A stretch of 64,000 nt of DNA, from assembly GCA_017654935.2 (NCBI GenBank), contig CM065699.1, positions 14,206,011 through 14,270,010 on the forward strand. Direction: 5' to 3'. Source of the stretch: Phymorhynchus buccinoides. Its lineage: Eukaryota > Mollusca > Gastropoda > Neogastropoda > Raphitomidae. Shown here piece after piece: positions 39,601-54,600 of the stretch. A program made the translations under genes and the position numbers. Under the pieces are notes generated by a model. That model was given only the letters and a program-made list of their open reading frames with translations. It did no database searches and was not told the DNA's origin. Positions within the stretch are counted from its first letter, which is position 1, and each line of letters starts with the position of its first letter.

Positions 39601-42600
39601 TTCAGTTTCAGTTCCCCTGCTGTTTGGAATTCCCTCCCAGTCGATCTCTGCCATGAACCAACTATCTCTACTTTCAAAGCTAAACTCAAGACTCACTACT
39701 TTCAAAGTTCATTCGGTTTGTAAATTTGTTCTTCTTGATCTTGCACCTGGGTGAATGATTGGGTGATAATGTTTTGTGTGACTGTGTGTGTATCCGTATA
39801 GAAAGGCGCTATAGAAGTGCTATCAATTCGTATTAGTATTATTAGATGAGTTCAATGTGTGTCCACAGATGCATGGACAGATTTTCATTCTAAGCTACAT
39901 ATCGTTGGTGATATTCAAAAACCTCGTATCTCAATTTCGGTAGTTTTGAAAAAGAAAAAAAAAAATGTTTTAAAAATTAACCGTGTTGACCACAATTGAT
40001 TAACTATGATGAATATGTTGTTCAAGACATTGCGAGTTCACTCCTGCATTTTGTTAACATTTCTCAAAACATTTTTTTTTTAGACTTGAAAAGAACAAAG
40101 ATACGAGGATTTTGTCCTTAACTAGATCTGAATTTGGGACTTATGAGTTTTCCTTCTATTTTCACAACCTCATTTACCACAGATAGAAAGTCGTTAGAGA
40201 TGCAAGCTTTTGGTGGAAGGTGGCAGGGAAAATTAGAGAGCTGTCTATGTATCTAACTCAAAACCCCCAAAAATCGAGATCTGGATCTGATCTGGAATTA
40301 TATGTCGCAGACGCCACTGTATCCAAAGGTATACGAGGTTTCTGATTTTCACCAACGATATGCTCACCTTTGTGGCCACAGCTGTGGAGATTTCTCTGGA
40401 GGATAACATGTCACACACCTCCCCCAGACAGTCTGTCCTGATGGGGCTGCACAACGCACAAAACACAGCACTGTTTTTAGAGAGTCTGTCCTGAAGCGGC
40501 TGTACAACACACAAAACACAGCACTGTTTCAGTCACACACCTCCCCCAGACAGTCTGTCCTGATGGGGCTGCACAACACACAAAACACAGCACTGTTTCA
40601 GTCACACACCTCCCCCAGACAGTCTGTCCTGATGGGGCTGCACAACACACAAAACACAGCACTGTTTCAGTCACACACCTCCCCCAGACAGTCTGTCCTG
40701 ATGGGGCTGTACAACACACAAAACACAGCACTGTTTCAGTCACACACCTCCCCCAGACAGTCTGTCCTGATGGGGCTGTACAACACACAACACACAGCAC
40801 TGTTTCAGTCACACACCTCCCCCAGACAGTCTGTCCTGATGGGGCTGCACAACACACAACACACAGCACTGTTTCAGTCACACACCTCCCCCAGACAGTC
40901 TGTCCTGATGGGGCTGCACAACACACAACACACAGCACTGTTTCAGTCACACACCTCCCCCAGACAGTCTGTCCTGATGGGGCTGCACAACACACAAAAA
41001 CACAGCACTGTTTCAGTCACACACCTCCCCCAGACAGTCTGTCCTGATGGGGCTGCACAACACACAAAAACACAGCACTGTTTCAGTCACACACCTCCCC
41101 CAGACAGTCTGTCCTGATGGGGCTGCACAACACACAAAACACAGCACTGTTTCAGTCACACACCTCCCCCAGACAGTCTGTCCTGATGGGGCTGCACAAC
41201 ACACAAAACACAGCACTGTTTCAGTCACACACCTCCCCCAGACAGTCTGTCCTGATGGGGCTGCACAACACACAAAAACACAGCACTGTTTCAGTCACAC
41301 ACCTCCCCCAGACAGTCTGTCCTGATGGGGCTGCACAACACACAAAAACACAGCACTGTTTCAGTCACACACCTCCCCCAGACAGTCTGTCCTGATGGGG
41401 CTGCACAACACACAAAACACAGCACTGTTTCAGTCACACACCTCCCCCAGACAGTCTGTCCTGATGGGGCTGCACAACACACAAAACACAGCACTGTTTC
41501 AGTCACACACCTCCCCCAGACAGTCTGTCCTGATGGGGCTGCACAACACACAAAACACAGCACTGTTTCAGTCACACACCTCCCCCAGACAGTCTGTCCT
41601 GATGGGGCTGCACAACACACAAAAACACAGCACTGTTTCAGTCACACACCTCCCCCACACAGTCTGTCCTGATGGGGCTGCACAACACACAAAACACAGC
41701 ACTGTTTCAGTCACACACCTCCCCCAGACAGTCTGTCCTGATGGGGCTGCACAACACACAAAACACAGCACTGTTTCAGTCACACACCTCCCCCAGACAG
41801 TCTGTCCTGATGGGGCTGCACAACACACAAAACACAGCACTGTTTCAGTCACACACCTCCCCCAGACAGTCTGTCCTGATGGGGCTGCACAACACACAAA
41901 ACACAGCACTGTTTCAGTCACACACCTCCCCCAGACAGTCTGTCCTGATGGGGCTGCACAACACACAAAAACACAGCACTGTTTCAGTCACACACCTCCC
42001 CCAGACAGTCTGTCCTGATGGGGCTGCACAACACACAAAAACACAGCACTGTTTCAGTCACACACCTCCCCCAGACAGTCTGTCCTGATGGGGCTGCACA
42101 ACACACAAAACACAGCACTGTTTCAGTCACACACCTCCCCCAGACAGTCTGTCCTGAAGGGGCTGTACAACACACAAAACACAGCACTGTTTCAGTCACA
42201 CACCTCCCCCAGACAGTCTGTCCTGATGGGGCTGCACAACACACAAAAACACAGCACTGTTTCAGTCACACACCTCCCCCAGACAGTCTGTCCTGATGGG
42301 GCTGCACAACACACAAAAACACAGCACTGTTTCAGTCACACACCTCCCCCAGACAGTCTGTCCTGATGGGGCTGCACAACACACAAAAACACAGCACTGT
42401 TTCAGTCACACACCTCCCCCAGACAGTCTGTTCTGATGGGGATGTACAACACACAAAACACAGCACTGTTTCAGTCACACACCTCCCCCAGACAGTCTGT
42501 CCTGATGGGGCTGCACAACACACAACACACAGCACTGTTTCAGTCACACACCTCCCCCAGACAGTCTGTCCTGATGGGGCTGCACAACACACAAAAACAC

Positions 42601-45600
42601 AGCACTGTTTCAGTCACACACCTCCCCCAGACAGTCTGTCCTGATGGGGCTGCACAACACACAAAAACACAGCACTGTTTCAGTCACACACCTCCCCCAG
42701 ACAGTCTGTCCTGATGGGGCTGCACAACACACAAAAACACAGCACTGTTTCAGTCACACACCTCCCCCAGACAGTCTGTCCTGATGGGGCTGCACAACAC
42801 ACAAAACACAGCACTGTTTCAGTCACACACCTCCCCCAGACAGTCTGTCCTGATGGGGCTGCACAACACACAAAAACACAGCACTGTTTCAGTCACACAC
42901 CTCCCCCAGACAGTCTGTCCTGATGGGGCTGCACAACACACAAAACACAGCACTGTTTCAGTCACACACCTCCCCCAGACAGTCTGTCCTGATGGGGCTG
43001 CACAACACACAAAAACACAGCACTGTTTCAGTCACACACCTCCCCCAGACAGTCTGTCCTGATGGGGCTGCACAACACACAAAACACAGCACTGTTTCAG
43101 TCACACACCTCCCCCAGACAGTCTGTCCTGATGGGGCTGCACAACACACAAAAACACAGCACTGTTTCAGTCACACACCTCCCCCAGACAGTCTGTCCTG
43201 ATGGGGCTGCACAACACACAAAAACACAGCACTGTTTCAGTCACACACCTCCCCCAGACAGTCTGTCCTGATGGGGCTGCACAACACACAAAACACAGCA
43301 CTGTTTCAGTCACACACCTCCCCCAGACAGTCTGTCCTGATGGGGCTGCACAACACACAACACACAGCACTGTTTCAGTCACACACCTCCCCCAGACAGT
43401 CTGTCCTGATGGGGCTGCACAACACACAAAAACACAGCACTGTTTCAGTCACACACCTCCCCCAGACAGTCTGTCCTGATGGGGCTGCACAACACACAAA
43501 CACACAGCACTGTTTCAGTCACACACCTCCCCCAGACAGTCTGTCCTGATGGGGCTGTACAACACACAACACACAGCACTGTTTCAGTCACACACCTCCC
43601 CCAGACAGTCTGTCCTGATGGGGCTGTACAACACACAAAACACAGCACTGTTTCAGTCACACACCTCCCCCAGACAGTCTGTCCTGATGGGGCTGCACAA
43701 CACACAAAACACAGCACTGTTTCAGTCACACACCTCCCCCAGACAGTCTGTCCTGATGGGGCTGCACAACACACAAAAACACAGCACTGTTTCAGTCACA
43801 CACCTCCCCCAGACAGTCTGTCCTGATGGGGCTGCACAACACACAAAACACAGCACTGTTTCAGTCACACACCTCCTCCCCCAGACAGTCTGTCCTGATG
43901 GGGCTGCACAACACACAACACACAGCACTGTTTCAGTCACACACCTCCCCCAGACAGTCTGTCCTGATGGGGCTGCACAACACACAACACACAGCACTGT
44001 TTCAGTCACACACCTCCCCCAGACAGTCTGTCCTGATGGGGCTGCACAACACACAACACACAGCACTGTTTCAGTCACACACCTCCTCCCCCAGACAGTC
44101 TGTCCTGATGGGGCTGCACAACACACAACACACAGCACTGTGTCATTCTTCATCTTTCTGTATTGGTAATATGTACTGTCCTCTTACATCCCTCTGCTGA
44201 ACTTATTCTTTACTCTGTGTGCCATATTTTTCGTATTACAAGGCAATACTTTTTTTCCCCAGACTAAACATGAATAATAACATAGTAACAAATAAAAAAT
44301 AAATAAAAAATCTGAATTTTGTGTAAAACATTTGGGGGTGCACCTCAAACAAGGCTGTTGTGCTGTGACAAAACCATATACACTCACACTCATAGCAGGT
44401 ATTTGGATCGAAACTTAACTTTATTAAAAAGCAAAAATATGAGCAAAAACAAGCAAAGCTTTCACAGCTCAGGACTCTCTCTGATTTTGTGTCTGTCTCT
44501 CTAAAGATTTAATGTAATTATCTCTCTCTGTCTCTCTCTCTCTGTCTATAAGCCGCGCTTCTGAGCAGGTGTATGTGTGTGTGTTGTGTGTGTGAGTGTG
44601 TTGTGTGTGTTCTGTGTGGGTATATGTGCTTGCATGTGTATGAGTGCATGTGTGCGCAGGAGAGATTGTGTTTGGCTAGAGAGAGTGGGGGAGTGTGTGT
44701 GTACGAGTATGTGTGTGAGTGTGAGTGCACATGTGTGTTTTGTGTATGTGAGTGCGCGTGTGTTTGTGTGTGTGTGTGCGTGCGCGCGTGTTTGTACAAG
44801 TGCATGTTTGTGCAAGTGTGTGTGCCATTGTGAGAATGTGCTTTCTGTGTGATTGATGAAATGTGTGTGGGTCTGTGTGTGTATGTCTGTGTGCAAGAAC
44901 GCGTTCACTCACGTGCGTGCACGTACGTGCGTGTGTGTCTGTTGTGCGTGTGCGAGTGTTTCAATGCTGATTGTAAAGCGCTTTGTGCTTGATAAAAAGC
45001 GCAATATAAGTGTCAATTTATTATTATTCTCTCTCTCTCTCTCTCTCTCCCTTTCTATCTGTCTCTGTCTCTCTCTCTCATTCTCCTTTCCTCTTTACTC
45101 CCCATTCCCCTCCTTTTCTTCTTATCTTTCTTTTCTTTTCTTATTTTTTGTTTTGTTCCCAGATGCCCACTTATTTTCGGTCCCTCCACATCCCATTTGT
45201 TAAGTATTTATGTATAATGCTGAATTTATTATGTGTCTGTTTATATTGATAATGTGCCTGCTTATGATGATAACGTGTGTTCGTTTTCTTTGCTTTGCAT
45301 GTCTTTCTTGTTTATTGAATTCTTTGCTTTTGATTTTTATTTCCTTTCTCTTTTTTTTTTCTTGAGGGCTGGATGAAAAAAAGTATTTATACTTACTCTA
45401 TTATCCTCAGAAAATAAAAGTTATTCATTCATTCATTCATTCTCTATTCAGTGAGTGACTCACCAGTCAGCAGCGGTGCAGTCGCGTTCACGCAGCACCC
45501 CTAGGAACTCATTGAGCAGCAGATTGAGCACTGGTTTCACCTCCCGGCTGCCCCCCTTCACCAGCGACTCAAAAACACCCAGCATCCCTTCCTCTGTCTG

Positions 45601-48600
45601 AAGAATACAACGCAAAATGGGCATGAATGCATGCACATGCACATGCACACACACACACACGCACACGCACACACGCACACGCACACACACACACACAAAC
45701 TCATTCAGAGCAAACGCATGCTCGCATGTACACATGTCAGGCATGGGAATTGTCAGAGACAAAAAACTCTGAAAAGCCCCCCCTCATTTTTACAGCGTTA
45801 AAATATAATAATATCATAAAAATTGAAGTATTTAGTAGCTAAAACTTTTCCCTAAAAAAAAACAATTCCGCAGAAATCTGCGGACAATTCCCATGCTGAC
45901 ATGTGTGCGTGGGTGCACACACACATATGTGCAATCACACACATATACATATGCACACACACACACTCATTCAGAGCAAACGCATGCCCGCATGTACATA
46001 TGTGTGCGCGGACGCACACACACATGCTTGCAAGCACACACAAAATACATATGCACACACACACACTAGAAAACACACGCACACATACACCATGTGCCCA
46101 TATTCACATCACACATATCGCATTTGTCGGACTATAAGGCGATACTTTTTCCCCCAGACTCGGACCCTAAAACAGTAAGAAAATATTATAACAAAATCTG
46201 AAATTTGGTTAAAAATTTGAGTTGGTGTGCCTTATACAAAGGTGCGCCTTATAGTCCGATAAATATGGTAAACACTCGCACACAATTTAGTGGAAGGACG
46301 TTAAACTGAAGAACAACACACACACATGAACACACTCACCCCACAAAAACAACAATATACAGTATTTATACGGCGCTGAATCTCGATAGAAATCAAATCA
46401 AAGCGCACACACACGTTAGCATTCATAACGCATTCAAACAAAAACGCAATACAAAGCGAACACACACGGATGACATAAATGGAATATAGCAGAAACAGAC
46501 CTAATGGCAAGAGAGAGAAGAGAAAGAGAGCAGAGCTTTACTGACGGGGGAACAGGTGGGTTTTGAGGTTAGCTTTGAAAGCAAAGAGGGTCAGTCGCTG
46601 ACGGAGGGAGAGAGGAAGTTTGTTCCAGGTCGGTCCTGAGAACCCCACCCCTACACCAGACCTGTTTATCCCTATTTTGCAAAGTTGTAATTTCTGAAAC
46701 AAAAAACCCGTAATTTTGAACAAAAAACTGTAATCCAACGCGTGACCAATGAACGTCGATATCGTACTGACCTGAGTGTGCAATACTAATGTCCGTCGAG
46801 CAGTAGACACAGAACACATGCTCATCACATAGTGCTGAACGACGTATTCCTGGAATTTTGAGGTAACTTTCCCGGAATTTCTGTGCCACTTTTGATGTCT
46901 TTTCTTTGGATTTTCGACCAGAAGATACAGAAGCTTCAGAATGCACTCGCTTGGACGCCATTTAGAAACAGAAAAGGAAATGGCGTGAAATGACTTTTCA
47001 CCGCATCGTTTGAAAAGCTTCGCTTACCAACGCAACTGTAGTTTTTTTCATTTTATATTTAGGAGAAAAAAAATCCTGTATTTTTTTCCGTAGCCGTAAT
47101 TTGACTCCCCCCCTGTAAAACTTACGGCAATATCGGGATGGTAAACAGGTCCGCCAACACTCAACCCCCCCATGCACACACACACATTGATTTGGAATAA
47201 TCAATTCACATTCAATGCTAAAAAATTACAACATGCGATATTACGAAGAATGCAAAACTGTTACATATCATTTTGGAAACTAAAAAAGGGAGAAGTATCA
47301 CGGCTCAGGTTTTATAATGATGTTACTAAAGAATATCGAATAGAACCGTACCTTTTTAGTACTATTTTGGATAGACAACAAAAACAGGCTCTATGTAAAT
47401 TGAGAATTAGTGCTCATAATTTAAAAATCGAAATTGGTAGACACGAGAATATTGTAAGAGAAAACAGACTTTGCCAAAAATGTCATGAAATAGAAGATGA
47501 GCTCCACCTTTTGAATACCTGCGTTATGTATAAAGAAGATCGTTACAAATTGATGGAAAATGTAGACAAACAAAGTTTAGAATCAAATGTTCAGTCTCCA
47601 TCAGATATAATGATGTTAGATGAACTACAGCCATTTGTGGCAAAATATGTTAGTATTTGTTTTAACAAAAAGCATGAATAGTATTTTGCGTTGTTTGTAA
47701 TCTTAACCTGTGCCTTATAAGCCTTTGTTTAGGTTTCATTGCAATAAACCAATGTTCAAATGTTCAAATGTTCACACCCCACAAACACTCACCACCAGCA
47801 GTGAAGCAGGGAGAAGAGGGACGCCATACTGTTGCTGCACTCTGGCACGGACCTGTCCAGGCAGTTCAGGAAGACGCCCGGCCACGTCCTCCAGGACTAC
47901 TCCACTGGCAAGGAAGGGGGTGTCCTGGGCCCGCTGCTGCTGCCGACAGCTGTACACATGCAGGGGGGGCAGGTTGGGCTCCGGCATGAAGCGGTAGTCC
48001 TGGAGCTTCTCCTTGTCTCGCATCTGCACCGTTTCACTGGACATCATCATCATTAAATCATCGTTATTAAATCAGCGTCATCACTGTCGCCATCACTGAT
48101 CATTAGCATCATTTCTGTCGTTATCATTATTATTGTTATCGCTGCCGTCATTGTTATCATTACCATGGGTCTGCATGAATGAAGTGTGTGCGGATTAGAT
48201 GGGAGGAGGGGAATGGGGCATGTAGTAACTGAGTTTGTTTGTTAGTGTGCGCGTGTTTGTGCACGTGCGCATATGTTTGTGTGTGTTTGTGTGCGCTAAT
48301 GTGAGTTTGCTTGTGTGTGGGGAGGGAAGGATATGTTTTGTGCATAGCAATGTGTATATATGCGTGTGCATGTCTGTATATCTATGAGTATGCTCTGCGT
48401 GGGGAATGCGAGCGCGTCTGAGTATGTTTGATATGTATGATGTAATCTTGCATGTGGAGTGAATTTTAGTTTTGTTAAGCGCCATGAGTAGTTTGTCTAG
48501 AATGTGCGCTCTATAAATGTCTTTATTATTATTACCATCATCATTTTCATCTTCATTACATCATCATCGTTATCATCGTACTCATCATTGTCATTATCGT

Positions 48601-51600
48601 CATCGTCATCGTTGTCATTATAATCACCATCCATCTTCTTTTCACCATCGTCACCATCATCATCTTTATTAGTATCCTCATCATTGTCGTCGTCATCATC
48701 ATCATCATCAATATTATCATAATTGACATCCACCTCCTCCTTTTCCTCATCATAAATAATGATAAATCTTTTTTTGATGACAGTTCACAATACAGCTCAC
48801 TGCACTTAACAAATACAGTGGAACCTCCATTATAAGACCTCCCATTATAAGACTCCCTCCCACATAAGACCTGCTTCTCTCAAACATTGCCCTTCTTTGT
48901 AAGTATTAAAATTACCTCCCTTATAAGACCTCATTTTGGATGATTTTTGAAGGTCTTACTTGGAAGGGAGGTTCCACTGTATACAGAATAGTGAAATTAA
49001 ATATGACAGGTTCCTGGAGCCATGAAAAAAGAATCGTGTTAAGTTGTGCTATGTTGAGAGGAGTTGAGATGCCTTGTGCCATGTCATGTCTTCTTCTCTT
49101 CTTCTTGCATATATCATCCTCCATCAACAATTTGATGATTATGACGCTTACGACGTGGAGGGTTTCCAACTAATCAGGAGACTTGTGTGAAGGACTTGCT
49201 GCCCGGATGATCAGCATGTCAAGTCGCATTGTGTTTTGTTGCACCACAATATGCTTTTTCTTCACTGTGCTGTGTTGTGTTAGGTTTAAAGAGAGCCTTG
49301 CTAAGTATTGAAGGAATTCTAATGAAAGGTACAGGAAACAAACAATGCTCAACATCCACAAACAGACACACTTTCGCAACGCACGTGCACGCGCACACAC
49401 ACACACACATATGCATACAAACATGCACACACACACACATGCATACGCACATGCACACACACACACATGTGCACACGCACACACATATATTAATGTTTTT
49501 GTGTGTTTTGGGGGCTTTTGGTTTGGGGGGGGGGGGGGGGGGGGGGGTGTTCTCATGTTTATTTCCTTCTTTAATTGTTGTGTTATAGATGGCTTGATGT
49601 AAAAAAAGCAAACCATTATTGCTTATTCAATGTTCCATCTGAAAATAAAAATGTTGACTTTGACTTTGACATATTATGTGTGTGTGTGCGCATGTGTGTG
49701 TGTGTGCATGCATGTGTGTGTGCTATATTATCATCTCACTTGGTTTCAGCATCAAAACCAAGGGTTTCGTTCTCCACTAGTCCTCCATTTTCAAGAACAC
49801 CAATCTGCCTCTGGATCTCAAAATCTGAAATGAACAAGCAAGAGAACTGCTACTGTTATACTGTTATTTGGAATCTACTGGTCTCTTTGGGCTTTATTTT
49901 TTTAGTACAGTGGAACCTCCCTTATAAGACCTCCCATTATAAGACTCCCTCCCACATAAGACCTACTTCTCTGAGATATTGCCCTTCTTTGTAAGTATTA
50001 AAATCACCTCCCTTATAAGATCCCTCCCTTATAATACCTCATTTGGGATGATTTTTGAAGGTCTTATAAGGGAGGTTCCACTGTAGTACCATAATTGTCG
50101 GATTGACCTCTGTGCCCAATACATGAGGGTGCATTATTTGTGAACAAAAACATGAGGGAAGCAGAGATTGCCCAGAACCATACATGATACATTGATGGCA
50201 CACTAGAAATCGAAAGTGTTCACCAACTGCTGATTAACGGGTACTCACTTTAAAATCCTTCAAAATCACTAGTATTGTCGGATATACCCGTCTATCAAAT
50301 GCCAAAACCCTTCATTGGATATAAAAATCATCGTTTTTGACCTTAAAATATCACCACTTTATGAAAATTATATCGGTTTTCACGTAGAAAAGTGCCAAGA
50401 AACAACAGGCAGTGGTCAAATGATGCCTAGGGGAGCCTACTCTTGTCAGTACCGACAGCAATGGCAGCCGTAATGGTTGAAATCGGGCTCCGAGTTTTGA
50501 CTTTTTCACTTCAGGTTATGGACAAGGGTGCCTTTTTCTAGGATATTTTAATATTTTTCTTAAAATTTGACGGATTCGCCTTATACACACAACCGCCTAA
50601 TGGTCCGAAAAATACAGTGAGTTATCTTTTCTGTTCCCATTGCTGCGAAAATTCAACTCAACGTTGCTTAGCAAGATTATGCGCTATATAAGCATTATTA
50701 ATTATTATTATTATCATTTTAACGTCAAAATCTAATGGGGCAGATGGGAGTATGCTGTTTAACTTTTTCGCAACACGCTGCTCGAATATTAGCAACGCCT
50801 GAGTTTACCGTTGCCGACACGCTGCTAGTATTTTAGCAACAGGCAAAATGCCCCTGAGGCCGACAGTGATGTGGCTGCTTTCAACTCATTCAGTTAAACA
50901 CAAAATAACGAGTTGGTTTTCAAATTTTATATCATGCATAAGATTAAGGATAAATCTAAACCACTATACAAAAATAAAGTCATTGTGATCTCCAGATTTT
51001 TAAAGAGAATTAATTGAAAAGGGCCCAAATCGGGTGTCCTGAAGGAATTTCTACTCCTTGACTGCAGTGTCCTGAGGGAATACGGAGCAGCGAGAGGGGT
51101 TGTGTTGAAAGTGTTAACTAAGGTGGTTTTTATTTTATTTTTATTTTTATCATCATAGAGCTATAAAAAAAAATTTGAAAGTCTTATCTATTTTATTCTT
51201 GCTCATTAGGAAAGTTGCCCTTCCTTCAATCCTTAAAAGAAGAAATAGGGTTCCTTGATTCAAGTCTTGCTGTCCTTCTGACAACAAAAAGAAGAAATAG
51301 GGTTCCTTGATTCAAGTCTTGCTGTCCTTCTGATAACAAAAAGAAGAAATAGGGTTCCTTGATTCAAGTCTTGCTGTCCTTCTGACAACAAAAAGAAGAA
51401 ATAGGGTTCCTTGATTCAAGTCTTGCTGTCCTTCTGACAATAAAAAGAAGAAACAGGGTTCCTTGATTCAACAGTCTTGCTGTCCTTCTGACAACAAAAA
51501 GAAGAAACAGGGTTCCTTGATTCAAGTCTTGCTGTCCTTCTGACAATACAAAGAAGAAATAGGGTTCCTTGATTCAACAGTCTTGCTGTCCTTCTGACAA

Positions 51601-54600
51601 CAAAAAGAAGAAATAGGGTTCCTTGATTCAACAGTCTAGCTGTCCTTCTGACAATACAAAGAAGAAACAGGGTTCCTTGATTCAACAGTCTAGCTGTCCT
51701 TCTGACAACAAAAAGAAGAAATAGGGTTCCTTGATTCAACAGTCTAGCTGTCCTTCTGACAATAAAAAGAAGAAATAGGGTTCCTTGATTCAACAGTCTT
51801 GCTGTCCTTCTGACAACAAAAAGAAGAAATAGGGTTCCTTGATTCAACAGTCTAGCTGTCCTTCTGACAACAAAAAGAAGAAACAGGGTTCCTTGATTCA
51901 ACAGTCTTGCTGTCCTTCTGACAACAAAAAGAAGAAACAGGGTTCCTTGATTCAACAGTCTAGCTGTCCTTCTGACAACAAAAAGAAGAAATAGGGTTCC
52001 TTGATTCAAGTCTTGCTGTCCTTCTGACAACAAAAAGAAGAAACAGGGTTCCTTGATTCAACAGTCTTGCTGTCCTTCTGACAATAAAAAGAAGAAATAG
52101 GGTTCCTTGATTCAACAGTCTTGCTGTCCTTCTGACAACAAAAAGAAGAAATAGGGTTCCTTGATTCAACAGTCTAGCTGTCCTTCTGACAACAAAAAGA
52201 AGAAACAGGGTTCCTTGATTCAACAGTCTTGCTGTCCTTCTGACAAATAAAAAGAAGAAATAGGGTTCCTTGATTCAAGTCTTGCTGTCCTTCTGACAAT
52301 AAAAAGAAGAAATAGGGTTCCTTGATTCAACAGTCTAGCTGTCCTTCTGACAACAAAAAGAAGAAACAGGGTTCCTTGATTCAACAGTCTTGCTGTCCTG
52401 ACAAATAAAAAGAAGAAATAGGGTTCCTTGATTCAAGTCTTGCTGTCCTTCTGACAATACAAAGAAGAAATAGGGTTCCTTGATTCAACAGTCTAGCTGT
52501 CCTTCTGACAATAAAAAGAAGAAATAGGGTTCCTTGATTCAACAGTCTAGCTGTCCTTCTGACAATACAAAGAAGAAATAGGGTTCCTTGATTCAAGTCT
52601 TGCTGTCCTTCTGACAACAAAAAGAAGAAACAGGGTTCCTTGATTCAACAGTCTAGCTGTCCTTCTGACAACAAAAAGAAGAAATAGGGTTCCTTGATTC
52701 AACAGTCTTGCTGTCCTGACAAATAAAAAGAAGAAATAGGGTTCCTTGATTCAAGTCTTGCTGTCCTTCTGACAACAAAAAGAAGAAACAGGGTTCCTTG
52801 ATTCAACAGTCTTGCTGTCCTGACAAATAAAAAGAAGAAATAGGGTTCCTTGATTCAAGTCTTGCTGTCCTTCTGACAACAAAAAGAAGAAATAGGGTTC
52901 CTTGATTCAAGTCTTGCTGTCCTTCTGACAACAAAAAGAAGAAATAGGGTTCCTTGATTCAACAGTCTAGCTGTCCTTCTGACAATACAAAGAAGAAATA
53001 GGGTTCCTTGATTCAACAGTCTAGCTGTCCTTCTGACAATACAAAGAAGAAACAGGGTTCCTTGATTCAACAGTCTAGCTGTCCTTCTGACAATAAAAAG
53101 AAGAAACAGGGTTCCTTGATTCAACAGTCTTGCTGTCCTTCTGACAATAAAAAGAAGAAATAGGGTTCCTTGATTCAAGTCTTGCTGTCCTTCTGACAAT
53201 ACAAAGAAGAAATAGGGTTCCTTGATTCAACAGTCTTGCTGTCCTTCTGACAACAAAAAGAAGAAACAGGGTTCCTTGATTCAACAGTCTAGCTGTCCTT
53301 CTGACAACAAAAAGAAGAAATAGGGTTCCTTGATTCAACAGTCTTGCTGTCCTTCTGACAAAAAAAAGAAGAAATAGGGTTCCTTGATTCAACAGTCTTG
53401 CTGTCCTTCTGACAACAAAAAGAAGAAATAGGGTTCCTTGATTCAACAGTCTTGCTGTCCTTCTGACAACAAAAAGAAGAAATAGGGTTCCTTGATTCAA
53501 CAGTCTAGCTGTCCTTCTGACAACAAAAAGAAGAAATAGGGTTCCTTGATTCAACAGTCTTGCTGTCCTTCTGACAAATAAAAAGAAGAAATAGGGTTCC
53601 TTGATTCAAGTCTTGCTGTCCTTCTGACAACAAAAAGAAGAAACAGGGTTCCTTGATTCAACAGTCTAGCTGTCCTTCTGACAACAAAAAGAAGAAATAG
53701 GGTTCCTTGATTCAACAGTCTAGCTGTCCTTCTGACAATACAAAGAAATAGGGTTCCTTGATTCAACAGTCTTGCTGTCCTTCTGACAATAAAAAGAAGA
53801 AACAGGGTTCCTTGATTCAACAGTCTTGCTGTCCTTCTGACAACAAAAAGAAGAAATAGGGTTCCTTGATTCAACAGTCTAGCTGTCCTTCTGACAATAA
53901 AAAGAAGAAATAGGGTTCCTTGATTCAACAGTCTTGCTGTCCTTCTGACAACAAAAAGAAGAAATAGGGTTCCTTGATTCAACAGTCTAGCTGTCCTTCT
54001 GACAATAAAAAGAAGAAATAGGGTTCCTTGATTCAACAGTCTTGCTGTCCTTCTGACAACAAAAAGAAGAAATAGGGTTCCTTGATTCAAGTCTTGCTGT
54101 CCTTCTGACAATACAAAGAAGAAACAGGGTTCCTTGATTCAACAGTCTAGCTGTCCTTCTGACAACAAAAAGAAGAAACAGGGTTCCTTGATTCAACAGT
54201 CTAGCTGTCCTTCTGACAACAAAAAGAAGAAACAGGGTTCCTTGATTCAACAGTCTTGCTGTCCTGACAAATAAAAAGAAGAAATAGGGTTCCTTGATTC
54301 AACAGTCTTGCTGTCCTTCTGACAACAAAAAGAAGAAACAGGGTTCCTTGATTCAACAGTCTTGCTGTCCTTCTGACAATACAAAGAAGAAACAGGGTTC
54401 CTTGATTCAACAGTCTAGCTGTCCTTCTGACAACAAAAAGAAGAAATAGGGTTCCTTGATTCAACAGTCTTGCTGTCCTTCTGACAACAAAAAGAAGAAA
54501 TAGGGTTCCTTGATTCAACAGTCTTGCTGTCCTTCTGACAACAAAAAGAAGAAATAGGGTTCCTTGATTCAAGTCTTGCTGTCCTTCTGACAATACAAAG

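Noticed and set aside
47172..47681. Novel 169-codon host gene in copy 2
   Set aside because: It has the C-terminal zinc-knuckle of LINE ORF2 and a LINE-type repeat tail, and it is missing from copy 1, so it is a truncated retrotransposon.
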